DNA from: Lamellibrachia columna
Taxonomy: Eukaryota > Annelida > Polychaeta > Sabellida > Siboglinidae
Reading direction: 5' to 3'
DNA: 64,000 nucleotides
Assembly (NCBI GenBank): GCA_963662155.1
Contig: OY759269.1
Coordinates: 22,434,878 to 22,498,877, forward strand
The number at the start of each line of letters is the position of its first letter. Positions within the stretch are counted from its first letter, which is position 1. The notes under the pieces were generated by a model that was given only the letters and a program-made list of their open reading frames with translations, was not told the origin of the DNA and ran no database searches. This document shows positions 11,878 to 23,499 of this stretch, in pieces. The position numbers and the translations under genes are program-made.

Positions 11878-12051
11878 ACAATTGGGTCCAGAGAAACACA
11901 TGAACAAAGAGGATGGATTTGTCCTTGTGTGATTTGGTATCATATGTATCTCGCTGACAAAAGAATGGATTGACATGTTTTTTACATAGGTGATAGCGGT
12001 AGTAAGAGTGATCCATCCCCATTAAAAAATATATTGCAAAAATATATTTAT

Positions 12052-12180
12052 ATAACCACCTAACAGAGAAGTGTACTTCGTGAATGTTTGTTTCGGAAGC
12101 ACAGTTTCCATCATAGTGTGTGTTACTTGGAATTTATTCGTCGCCGTTTCTTGTCATTTTGCTGTACTGGGGCAACACTC
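12052..12180 (+). repeat. Dispersed repeat, copy also at 5814-5950
   Basis: Second copy of the family described at 5814. Both copies begin just after an AT-rich stretch and run for about 130 bp before diverging. Confidence 0.75.
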
Positions 12181-12589
12181 TTAATACTGGATTTTGTCTT
12201 CTACCTCTACGCGCGCAACACCAGTCATTTCCTTCCGAAACACCAGTCCTTCCGGTTACGCCTTCATGTTGGCGACGGCAATCGGCAAATGCACATAATT
12301 TATTTGAATTAGGATTGAAGCCGGCATTTGATCAATCGTTCATTGTAACTGTTAGAAAACATAATTAATAATTAAGTTTGCGTATTATTGCAAAACAAAA
12401 CATTTATTAACTGTTTTAATATTGCTTATTGTAGTTGTAATGATAGAAATATTTCCTCATATATCCTTCATTTCTCAGCATGCAATGTTCGTCGTGGTGG
12501 TTCTCTAGGTGAATGCTACAAAACTCAAAAATACGTTAGGCATACCTTATCAATAAAAGTTTATGCATCCGAAACGTCCTCACCGACAA

Positions 12590-13305
12590 CATCAATGGAG
12601 TTGTTCAGGAAACATCCAGAGAAGTACTTGGCAAAGAAAGGAAAAATATCCAACCGTGGATTACCTACTCCACCCCTGAAACGGCAGGACAACAATACCG
12701 CACTGTCAATCACATCATCAGAACGGATATGATAAAAGCAAAAGAAGAATGGATCTCAGAGCAATGAAACAACATTGAGAAAGGAATAAAAGTGGCAAAC
12801 AGCAAGACAGCCTTTGATACACTGAGTAAGCTGACAAGAAAACAACAATACAAGGCAACAGTTATAGAAGATAATAACGGCTCAATGCTAACTGATAACG
12901 CGGCTGTTCTTATACGATGGACTGAGTATTGCCAAGAACTCTACAATTACGAACTGAAACAAACATGCTAAAAAGCAAAGCCAGCAGTGTTGATGAAACA
13001 GACAATATGCAAGTGATGAAAGAAGAAGAGGAGAGGAGGCGTTGGAAATGTAAGAATATACAACAATTACAGAACCATCATCAGTCACCTGTACAAATTA
13101 CAGAACCATCATCAGTCACACAAGAGCATGCTACGAGTCATCTTGAACATACTCAACGGAAAAGCAGAAGAAATTCTGGCTGAAGAACAGGCAGGATTTA
13201 GGGCCGGGAGAAGCACCACTGAGCAGATCTTCAATGTACGATTGGTCAAAGAAAAACACCTGCTTCACCAAAAAGACACCATTTCATTGACATTAAGAAA
13301 TTGGT
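12590..13305 (+). mobile_element. LINE fragment: start of reverse transcriptase
   Basis: Frames in succession encode AKEEWISEQ, then KTAFDTLSKLTRKQQYKAT and ..LTDNAAVLIRWTEYCQEL.., then after a gap MLRVILNILNGKAEEILAEE followed by QAGFRAGRSTTEQIF. The last motif is the conserved RT entry region of non-LTR elements. An in-frame TGA near 12767, frameshifts and loss of the catalytic half mark it as dead. The exact clade is not clear. Confidence 0.8.
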
Positions 13306-13534
13306 CCCGACATACCTGTACAAAACCCGGTTTAACTAAACCTACCCCTAAACTGACTGCTGGCCTAACTAAACCGACTGCTGGCCTAGTTACATTGATA
13401 ACGGTAACAATTGTAATACCATTATATAGATAGGTGTCAAATGATTGCACCATACTGGCCCGGACAGTGTTATGCCAATTGCGCATTACATTTTTCACTT
13501 TTCAATGCAGCTAAGATTGGGTTTATACACACAC

Positions 13535-14080
<546 letters not shown>

Positions 14081-15140
14081 TACTGTAAAGAGCAAGGCCG
14101 TTGCCTGTAGTTTGGATTACTTCTATAAACTTTACAATACTTTCTGATACGGTTCTAAAGTTCCCTATGAATTTCTGATACGTTATATAGTTAATTAATG
14201 AGTTAGGTCAACCCAGGTCACGTCCTTGTCCTCGTGTTCTCTGGTCGAACATTAATCTTATACGGGTTCATTAAGGGAATCCAATAATTACATCTGAGCA
14301 TCTTATTAAGATTAATTTATTGATTATGGTTCTATATATAAGAACGCTGTGGTCAGGAGAGCGGTTGACGTAGTAGTAGGAGAGCTGTAGGAGGCCTGAA
14401 GAAATGTAGTAGAGTAGTCGTAGTATAGATGTTGCAATGTGTATGGACGTATACTAATAAAGTCACATCGTGGTCGAACCTGAGATCTTCTGGTAAAACA
14501 ATGTCAGTTATTCGTTGTCGCGTCCTGACGGTCCTGAACGAAGTAGGGATAATGTCTTGACTTGACACGATAGCTTGTACAATACGTCCTTGACTGTCCG
14601 CATTACACTAAATGTCACGCGTCCGGCGATAGAAAGCAAATATCCCTAGTAGTACACAGGTCTCTCTCAATGTGATCTGTTGTGTGATTGGTGGTGGAGA
14701 ACAATCGATAGTGGTTGATTGACAGGCATTGATCTGTTTTGATCCGTTGTCAAAGGTCAACGGTAGTATGTAGGACCGTTTGGTGATTGGTTAATGATGT
14801 GAATACGTGTCCGAATGATCAATAGTAAGTAAGTGAGTGTCAAGGGGGTTCACGAAAAATCAATAGTGGGTCAAGTTAAGGAGTGACGTCATACAGATAT
14901 GTAGATGATGCTCTCCCTTGCGGTTGCCTTTTACAATGAATTGTGTTGAGTTTTAAGGAGTGACCTAATACAGGTCTTTGCTCTCACTAGCGGCTGCTTT
15001 TGTAATGCATTGTGTTAACTGTCAATGATATTAACGAGAGGACAAGAGAGAGGGTTATCTTAGACGCGTTGTTATATATGTGGTTATACGCTGTCCGATG
15101 TTGACTCTTTTCCGTGAAATTTAGTCATCAACGAAAACAT
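14081..15140. other. Non-coding, with weak LTR-like signals
   Basis: Contains ctatatataa at about 14332, aataaa at 14456 and repeated attaatt words. A duplicated phrase, aaggagtgac followed by ctctc(a/c)ct and cggttgcc/cggctgct, occurs near 14878 and 14955. No convincing paired terminal repeats or coding sequence. Confidence 0.3.
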
Positions 15141-15445
15141 GACGTGACTGTGTATTAACTCAAATTTGTAGTTCTAGTTATAACTGTTGTTTGTCAGCCA
15201 TCAATTCTCATTCAGACCCCATTATTGCCTCGGGTGGAACGGACGACATCTGGAAAAAAGAAGATAAACTATCGTTATACAGATATGTGTTTTTCGTTAC
15301 TGCACTAACTAGCAAGATGTCTCGTGAGAAATATGTGTGTTCCTAAGTCAGTAATCCTGTCTACTTAAATGACCTACTTGCCAGCAGTAGCGATTTTCTA
15401 CACAGCTTTCATCAGTACTAAACGCAGCATGCCAGATGAGTGGCG

Positions 15446-15525
15446 AGCGTAACCCGATCTACAAGCCTTTATACTGGCTGACTGGAAGCATTTTGCGGTT
15501 ACCACGATGCATGGGCGGGAAGCGA
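15446..15525 (+). repeat. Short dispersed repeat, copy at 19790-19855
   Basis: Both copies contain gcgtaacccgatctacaagc and ggttaccacgatgc followed by gggcgggaag. The 15446 copy has an extra insert between these blocks. Confidence 0.75.
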
Positions 15526-15526
15526 G

Positions 15527-15990
15527 ACCTGACAGCAACATACACCTGACAGTAACATACACACGACAGTAACATACACATGACAGTGAGTAACATACAC
15601 CTGACTGTAACATATACCTAACAGTAACATACACCTGACAATAACATGCACATGACAATAACATAACCTGATAGTAACATACACCTGACAGTAACATGCA
15701 CATGACAGTAACACACACCTAACAGTAACATGCACCTAATAGTAATGCACACCTGACAATAACTTAGCCTAATAATAACATACACCTGACAGTAACATAC
15801 ACCTGACAGTAACATACACCTGACACTAATATACGCATGACAGTAGCATTCACCTGACAGTAATATACACCTGACAATAACATACACATGACAGTAACAT
15901 ACACTTAACAGTAGCATGCACATGACAATAACGTGCACCTGATAGAAATATCACTTGACTCAATTGACAGCAATATACATATGATAGTAA
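15527..15990. repeat. 17-bp minisatellite, about 26 units
   Basis: Unit ctgacagtaacatacac with many one-base variants. A short stretch of the same unit reappears at 26310-26440 next to the same unique flank, so the minisatellite belongs to a dispersed element and differs in length between copies. Confidence 0.95.
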
Positions 15991-16160
15991 CATACACTTA
16001 CCATCGCTCGTTAAAGAGAAAAGTGTAATTGTTTTGGTCAAAAGGTAATTTTTTATGTTTGACACTATGACATAGTTTGTTATCAGTGTATCGGCTATGG
16101 TCTACTGAACAAAGCTGGCTATAAAATATCCAGTATGTAAAACATATGTACACCGGTAGG
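15990..16160 (+). repeat. Dispersed repeat next to the 17-bp minisatellite
   Basis: Contains catcgctcgttaaagagaaa, the ggtctactgaacaaagc word and atatccagtatgtaaaacat. These recur in the same order at 26440-26600 and, more diverged, at 43605-43720. The first part is related to the arms of the foldback at 37572-37811. Confidence 0.8.
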
Positions 16161-16189
16161 ACATATTTTTGGTCTAAATAATATCTGAT

Positions 16190-16530
16190 GTGAACACCCT
16201 ACACCGGCCTCACATTAATTGTACCCCTTTAACCATATTAAATTGTTTCTTTTGTTATTGTGACAACCACTGGCATTACAATTGATCACATCGATTGGCC
16301 AAAAACAGTCCTCACCAAGTAAAGTCGCTAGTGCATTTCTTTTTCCAAAAATAAACATTAAGACACAATTGTAACACCTTAGCCAAATTAAATTGGTATT
16401 TTGCTCTTGTGATCAACTATAAAAATATATATCATGGAATTATGTGGTATATCATGGTATTTCGTTATATTACAGGTATTACATGATAAGCCATGGTATG
16501 CCATGACATTAAATGCTAAACTGAGGTAAA
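16190..16530 (+). repeat. Dispersed repeat, inverted copy at 58080-58545
   Basis: Shares acaccctac..cctcacattaattgtacccc, attaagacacaattgtaac and a tail rich in catgg/ccatg words with the minus strand of 58080-58545. A further partial relative lies at 44475-44590. Confidence 0.75.
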
Positions 16531-17289
16531 TCATGCTTTTTTCATATAATGTGTACATGGTAAATGTAAGAGTTACTAAGGTTTACGCGACTGCGTATTA
16601 ATTTATATTTTAAGTTCTAAGTGTAGCTGTTGTTTGTCAGCCACCAATTCTCTTCCCGACCCCCATTGTTGCCTCGGGTGGAACGGACATCTGAAAAAAG
16701 AAGATACACTATCGTTATAGAGAGACATATGTTTTTCGTTAATGCACTAACGAGCAAGGCAATCTAAAAAACTGACCTGTGGTGACCCTAATAAGATGTC
16801 TCGTGAGAAATATGTGTGTTCCTAACACATACGTAAATAGAACACCCTTTAGTAAAATAAGACCGCTGAGCCCAGTTGACACACGATAGAGTGATGCAGG
16901 CATGGGCCAGTGACATCCATGTTGTTGCACCGCAAGAACCCACTGGAGGCACAGTGTTTATACTGTACAGCACCCAGTTTTCATCATATATCATACCAGC
17001 ATCTACTAAATAACTTCATTTATTGAGTGTAATAAATGTACAATGGGTTAAAATACATGTTTAACTAATGTGACTGTTAAATAACTATAACAATATGTAG
17101 GCTGCGGGTGACAAGCTTATGCCTAAATAAAGAATGGACCATTGTAAGGCAAGTTTGTAAGATAAAATTGGGTTTATTACAGCTTACTAACTAAACTGAT
17201 AAACTAAAGTAACTATTAGAATGATACAAAACCAAGTTTCTCAGTCATTGCACAACTTCCACTCCTGGTGTAACTTCTGTACAAGATAC

Positions 17290-18360
17290 GACTGCCAACG
17301 TTGCATATTGATGGATCAGAATTGGAATGCATAAAAGAGTTCAACTTTCTTGGCATCACAACTGATAAATACTTCAATTGGAAGAGCCGCATAAATAAAT
17401 TAGCAAATAAATTATCAAAATATATCGGTATTATGAATAAGTTGAAAAACATACTACCGCAAAATATAATGCTAGCTATATATATAATTATCTTATTTTA
17501 TCAAACGTAAATTACGTTATATTAGCTTCAGGTTACCAGTTTGATCGGCGTTTACAAAATTAGAAAAAGCTATAAGAGCAATCACTCGAAGTAAGTACAA
17601 TGCCCATACTTAGCCTATTTTTAAAGAACTAATTTTTAAAACATTAACAAAATACAGCATTTGAAATATTTCTATAAGTATGTAAACAACAACTTGCCAG
17701 AGTATTTCCAGGCCATGTCCTTTATCTATCATTCTGAAATTCATAGCCATTATACAAGGTACAGAAACAATTTTGTAATTTCAAGAACTAGTTATGAATA
17801 TGCAATGAGATGCATTCGAATAAATCTAGTTTAATTAAATGACACTCCGAATATAAATAAAGATACATGTCGCACACATAGTCTGTGTGGTTTTTTTATT
17901 TTTGCAAAACAACACTATTTAAACAAATACGAACCATATTACCATATTCCAAGTTGTTGTGTATGCAAATTACACAACTTTTCCAAAAGTGTGACCCTCC
18001 AAAATGCATAAATTGCAGTAATATTAACTCGTACAAAAATCATGAAACTACAACAAATAAAGCATTATGTTTTTCAATGTTACACTGCCATTTCATCTGT
18101 GTATACTATTTGTATGAAATTGTACATTATATAAGAATATTTTTGTGGGTATACATGTATGTATATGTGTAGTTTTTCACTCGATAAGTGTTGCATAGCT
18201 GCTGCGCCACATCTGTATTGTCATTATACTCTTTTTTTTATATTCTGTTTAGGCAGGCGAGCTAATTTTTTATTTCTTCTACATTAAACGTAAGGTGGCT
18301 CTCACGCTAGCGACATATGCTATGTCTTAGTGAGAGTCTCAATTGACTATATACTTATAT
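17290..18360 (+). mobile_element. LINE 3' end (post-RT region and tail)
   Basis: 17301 onward reads ..KEFNFLGITTDKYFNWKSR.., ..INKLANKLSKYIGIMNKLKN, the usual start of the region after the RT palm in jockey/CR1-like LINEs. Later frames give YVILASGYQFDR and, near 17860, RTHSLCGF. Frameshifts and stops are frequent. The tail near 18290-18340 (ggtggctctcacgctagcgac..gagagtctc) has a relative at 24745-24790. Confidence 0.7.
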
Positions 18361-19904
18361 AATTCTATATGTGTATGGAATTTGTTTTATATTAGTCAAA
18401 ACTAAAATTATTCTCTCTCTTTTGTCTCTCTCAGTACCACATCAAGGAGTGAGCCTGTACAAATATAAACAGAACAAGTAAGCTACTTGCATATCATAGC
18501 GTCCAGTATAAGATAAGGTAATACATAAACATCTATTGAGTACCATAGTTCCAACACATTGGTGCTGTTCAAAATATTGCCTGTAAAATACATGTTATTT
18601 TATTCAGTACTAATATATAATAATATTATTAATGTTTAGCCATAAATTCCCTAGCATACATGTAGATATTAATGTAAAACTAGTACTCTACATGTATAAA
18701 CCCCTAATAGCATAAACTCAACAGTCAACAATGTTGTCTATTTTACATGTGTATCGCCCAAGGCATTGCCTGACTAGCCTAGCTGTTTTTGCACTGTTTT
18801 GTTTTTTTACAAACAATCTTGGACACTGCTCAATGCACAGGTCTCTAGGATCTGTGCTAGGGAATAGTCAAGATCAGCCCTCTCACAGCCACCTCTTAGA
18901 GCAATTAATCAATGTACCTTCAAAGGGAGAAAGGGCACCAACCTGATCCTGGCTACTGTTATCTAATACCACATTACATGCACAATCTATCCATGCACCT
19001 TGTATATCAAATATCATAACATATTAACTATAACAGTAGAACCATGAAACATGATCGAAGCTGAACTTTCTGAAGTGTTCTACACATGTATCATCAACTG
19101 CAAGTGGTCAAAATCTCATTAAGCCATGTTAGACATTCTTCCCTAAGGTCCAAATACCACTCATTTCCCATCTTCAAATTAGTAATCAAAGTCAACATTA
19201 AGTAATTATAACTAATAAAGTAAATACCCTGAAATAAAAAGATGGACAGTTCGTTATAACACATTATGATACCATTATAAATAGAAAACATTGCTTAAAA
19301 GGGTAGAAAATATAATTCATGGTCCTAAATTTAGCGTGAAAAGACATGTTAGATCCTGTCTTCTATCGATTCGTACAGCTGTAAGCCACACCGGGAATAA
19401 CCATATTCGTTGTCCCACAACTGTCTCCAGGAAACCTCCAAATGTCTTGGATAGTAACGCACGCTGCTCATTCCAGTATGAACAACCCAACTGCCTACAC
19501 TTATAAACACAACTGCTGGGACCACCCTTACCCAAATGTCTAATCAATCTGGCGGCCATGCTCCATTAAGAACAAACGACAATGACAAATCTTCAAGTTA
19601 AATGGTTCCTGGTGTCATCATCACTGGCTACTAGCCCGATAAATTTATACTTCTCTAGTAACCAACTCATATTCATTGCTTTTGTTTGCCTTGTATTGTA
19701 CATGATGATGGGGAAATAAATTTACTGACTTACTTACTTATACTTACCTACATATGTTAGACAACTATTTGTAACATGTTCACTATAGCGTAACCCGATC
19801 TACAAGCCGTTTTGTGGTTACCACGATGCTCGGGCGGGAAGTGAGTTTCACCCCGATGTAACGGACCACCGTGTGTAGTAATGATAAAGTAAGAATTATT
19901 CATG
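18361..19904. other. Mostly non-coding; tiny LINE relic near 18890
   Basis: 18890-18950 encodes HLLEQLINVPSKGERAPT, close to a motif in the endonuclease region of CR1-like LINEs (EQLIN.PTRGE). The open frames at 19291-19559 on both strands show no known domain. 19790-19855 is a dispersed repeat copy. Confidence 0.45.
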
Positions 19905-20044
19905 TATACATGGTTCTCAGTCACGTGATCAAAATAACGCCGTCTATTGAATGCAGCCACGATGTGTGTCAAGCGGCTCAACAGCGTCATTAGCGACCGC
20001 CATTGTTTCAATGATAATTTTACTCCCGCGCTTGTCAATAAATC

Positions 20045-22790
20045 ATGAATTCGTCTGTGTCTACATCGAAGAAGAAAGTCAAATATGCAGAATCGTTAGA
20101 TAATGTTACAAGGAACCGGTATCAGGCTAAATTGGGGTTGAATAACTGTGAAGATCCGTACGAAATGCCGAAGAATATTGGAACGTTGACCCAGACAACC
20201 TTCCTGGTATTTCGTATCCTGACATCGTGAACTATTGTGTTTACACCAAGAGTGCAAACACATTGGGCGACTTAAAATGCTACAAATCGCGGAAAGCCTA
20301 CAATCAATTTATTTATGGTTGTGTGTCGGATGTGTGCTCAAGAGAAGTTAATGGTCATGTAGTTGTGACAGCGAAGGTGTCTGACTCTTATCCGAACATA
20401 TCGCCTAAGCACTTATGACAGTTATGTCAGTGATACTCGAAGCGTATGCACGTTAGCTAGCTAGCTGATCGTCGATTTAATCCATTTATTAGGTAACTTG
20501 ATTTTTATTTAAACCATTCATTAAAATTACTTGATTTGTTTAAATGATTCAGTGTTTTTTTATTGCGTGCTTGCCAGGATGGCATGATTGTAATGATAGG
20601 CCGTGCCCCTGGCTCCTGACTGGGCTGTCAGCGGCTAAATCCCTGTTTAAGCCCAAAAGTGTATGGTTGTGTGCACAACCCAAATTGTAAAAAAATATTT
20701 GTAAAAATTACATTAAGGAATCCTTTATTTTCCAATGATTCAGATTGTTGTGCAATTACTTGTTATGCTGTGTGATGTGTCAGAATGCCAATCAATGCAT
20801 TTTATATTTCATAGTGCTGCTGCTTCTTCTTTTTAGGTTCAGCGTTCTCAAACTTAAACAAGACTCCACTATAACCATGGATTGTAGCCGAGAAGGATGG
20901 CAACATCTTAGCTGCTCATTATACATGCATAGCTGGTTTAGGGGAAGTGTGCACTCATGTTGGAGCTGTTATCTTCTTCGTCAACTCTGCAGTTGAAATC
21001 CACAACAGTCGTGCTGTGACGCAAGAGAAGGCATATTGCCTACTTCTATCGGGCTTGAAAGGCATAAGCTATGAACCTGTAGAAAACATCAACTTCAAAT
21101 CGGCTAAATCTTTGAAGAAGGACATTGACTGCGCCATTTCACTGACACCAAATAAACTAACAAAAGCGATGACACTGCCTGACGTCACCCAGTGATGATC
21201 AGCTGACATCGTTATTCAAAGGGCTGCACGAAAGTGGGACCAGGCCTGTGATTCTGTCCTTCATACCAGGCTACGCAGACGGATACATCCCTAGACAGCT
21301 TACTCCGGAATACCCACAGCTACTGTCTGAACTTCGAGATGAGAATTCGTTCCAGTTAGACAAAAATAAATTACTGCGTAAGTGTGACAATGTCTTTGCC
21401 TCAATTTATGTAACTTTGGAACAGTCTAGAATTGTGGAAGAAAAGACGAGACAGCAATCTGATTGCAGAGAGTGGCATGGGTTTCGCACAGGACGCATAA
21501 CAGCATCTAGGATTAAGGCAATTTGTAAGACGAGTGTGGATAAACCAGCATAATAAAAGCAATCTGCTACCCAGAAACGGTCCGCTTCAAAACAAGTGCG
21601 ACACAGTGGGGCTGTGACCATGAACAGGAAGGGTTGATATCATACAAGAGAGAAATGCAGAGAATCCATGACAGTTTCAAGATGGACAGGTGTGGTTGTT
21701 TTTTTTATCAGCAATGCATATCCATTTATTGGAGCATCCCCAGACTATGTAGTCGAATGCAACTGCTGCGGGTAAGGGTCACGTTGACATAAAATGACAA
21801 AGTGGTAGCTGACTGTGTGGGAAAGGTGACATGCCTTGAGAATGTTGATGGTAAGACACAGCTACGCAAATCACACCAGTACTATTATCAAATCACACCA
21901 GTACTATTATCAAATCACACCAGTACTGTTATCAAATCACACCAGTACTATTATCAAATCACAACAGTACTATTATCAAATCACACTAGTGCTATTATCA
22001 AATCACACCAGTACTATTATCAAATCACACCAGTACTATTATCAAATCACACCAGTACTGTTATCAAACCACACCAGTACTATTATCAAATCACACCAGT
22101 ACTATTATCAAATCACACTAGTACTATTATCAAATCACACCAGTACTATTAGCAAATTACACTAGTACTATTATCAAATTACACCAGTACTATTATCAAA
22201 TCACACCAATACTGTTATAAAATCACACCAGTACTGTTATCGAATCACACCAGTACTGTTATCAAATCACACAAGTACTGTTATCAAATCACACCAGTAC
22301 ACCAGTACTAATATCAAGTGCAGATCAAGATATTTGTTCGCTATGTTGACTATTGTGACTTTGTCATTTGGACTGAGGAAGGTCTACATCATGAACGGGT
22401 AGAGCCAGAACGTGATCTTTGGGAAGAGATTTGCAAGCGATCAAGCACTTTTTTAAACGTGCTGTGTTGCCTTAACTAGTTGTAAAGTATTTTGCCAGAC
22501 TTCACCCAACAACATTAACTGCTGTAGACGCACCATCGACGTGTAAGTCAACCCTGGTGAATGATGATCAGGAACTGTTTTGTGTGTGTCAGACACCGCA
22601 TGACGAAAACGCAAAGTACATTGGGTGCGACAACGGTGACTGTAAGCTGAAGTAGTGTCACTTTCAGTGTAATGGCATCAACCGTGTTCCAAAGGGGATT
22701 TGCTATTGCACTGAATGTAGAATGTTGCCTCAGTTCAGCTCTTCTAAGAAAAGAAAGACAAATTCACAAGAAGTGAACTCTGACGAATGA
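20045..22790 (+). pseudogene. YqaJ-type nuclease with SWIM and PHD fingers, broken
   Basis: Exon 1 starts MNSSVSTSKKKVKYAESLDN and, after a frameshift near 20215, continues YPDIVNYCVYTKSANTLGDL. An intron runs 20377-20836. Exon 2 gives the SWIM-like TCIAGLGEVCTHVGAV (first Cys of the CxC replaced by Tyr), QEKAYCLLLSGLKGISYE, the VPGYSDAYIP-like FIPGYADGYIP, then HGFRTGRITASRIKA, QWGCDHE and GASPDYVVECNCCG, the YqaJ nuclease core. A 22-bp minisatellite interrupts at 21867, after which VRYVDYCDFVIWTEEGLHHE resumes the same family. The end (22570-22730) is a PHD finger, FCVCQTPHDENAKYIGCDN.., with a TAG in place of a family Trp. Role in the living family: presumably DNA end processing during transposition. 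Frameshifts and stops show this copy is dead. Confidence 0.8.
21867..22315 (+). repeat. 22-bp minisatellite grown inside the YqaJ gene, about 20 units
   Basis: Unit aatcacaccagtactattatca with point variants (gtgctatt, gtactgtt). The first unit is the normal coding sequence for SHQYYYQ; relatives of this protein have an H-x-YYYQ motif at this place just before the V.YCDF segment, which here follows the array. The unit is not a multiple of three, so expansion destroyed the frame or followed gene death. Confidence 0.95.
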
Positions 22791-22794
22791 CGAT

Positions 22795-22900
22795 GAGGAA
22801 CTTTTTTGTGTCTGAGACATTGTATGATGAGATACAAAGTACATTGTATGATGAGACACAAAGTACATTGCATGGTGAGACACGAAGTTCATTGGTTGTA
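22795..22900 (+). repeat. Partial tandem copies of the PHD-finger coding segment
   Basis: gatgaggaactnttttgtgt and the cgaaaacgcaaagtacattg segment of the PHD region are echoed here as tatgatgagacacaaagtac, repeated about three times at 24-bp spacing. This is post-mortem local duplication at the 3' end of the YqaJ gene. Confidence 0.7.
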
Positions 22901-23499
22901 ACAGTTGTGACTATCAGCTTTCTATTTCGGTACTTTTATTTTTGTGCTGCAGAAAATGAGAGACAATAAGAAGGAAGTAATATTATAATCAATTACTCAA
23001 CATATTTATTTCCAACATGACATGACATCATCGTCATGCTTGCTAATACTAAACAATTGATAAATCATTCAAGATAGGTATAACCACGTGACATAATGAC
23101 AACTGTAAATACTCATAGATGTACATGCAATACACATCAAATCACAACAATGCACTTCATCTCTGTATCTACCAAGTATACATGATTTGTGTTTAAAATT
23201 ATCTATCTTGTATCACATCAATTATCATCTCACCAGAACAAATCTTCGAGTATTCATTGATAGTAGTTGTGACATGCTGTTAAAGATATATCCTACGCAG
23301 GGTTGTCATGTATGCAGTAATCTCGAAAGCAGATTGATCACGTGCTGTTTGGAAGTACCTTATACATGTTGTAATTCATAAAAATCAAAATGATTATTTC
23401 AAATTCGACTTAATCAAATGTTACAACAGATTCACAACAATTTGTCAGTGCACAACATACTGTTACAATTTTATTAATGATATGTGTGCTCTGTGAATC

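Larger units (their letters stand above)
15141..16830 (+). repeat. Direct repeats of about 210 bp enclosing about 1.2 kb
   Basis: 15141-15355 and 16598-16830 share ctgttgtttgtcagcca, attgcctcgggtggaacgga (with small changes) and aagatgtctcgtgagaaata in the same order. The second copy carries about 30 extra bases near 16758-16790. The enclosed DNA holds a minisatellite and two dispersed repeat families. This may be two copies of one element or the ends of a composite; no coding region supports an LTR call. Confidence 0.7.

Noticed and set aside
11252..12022. A 256-codon minus-strand frame with a regular peptide repeat
   Set aside because: It spans the 61-bp minisatellite; three frames are open alike and the plus strand carries the LINE-derived sense.
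14332..14470. A TATA box and AATAAA arranged like an LTR
   Set aside because: No second LTR, primer site or TG..CA boundaries were found nearby.
21867..22315. CRISPR-like array of short repeats
   Set aside because: Units are contiguous with no unique spacers, and the genome is eukaryotic; it is a minisatellite. The same holds for 15527-15990 and 37181-37407.
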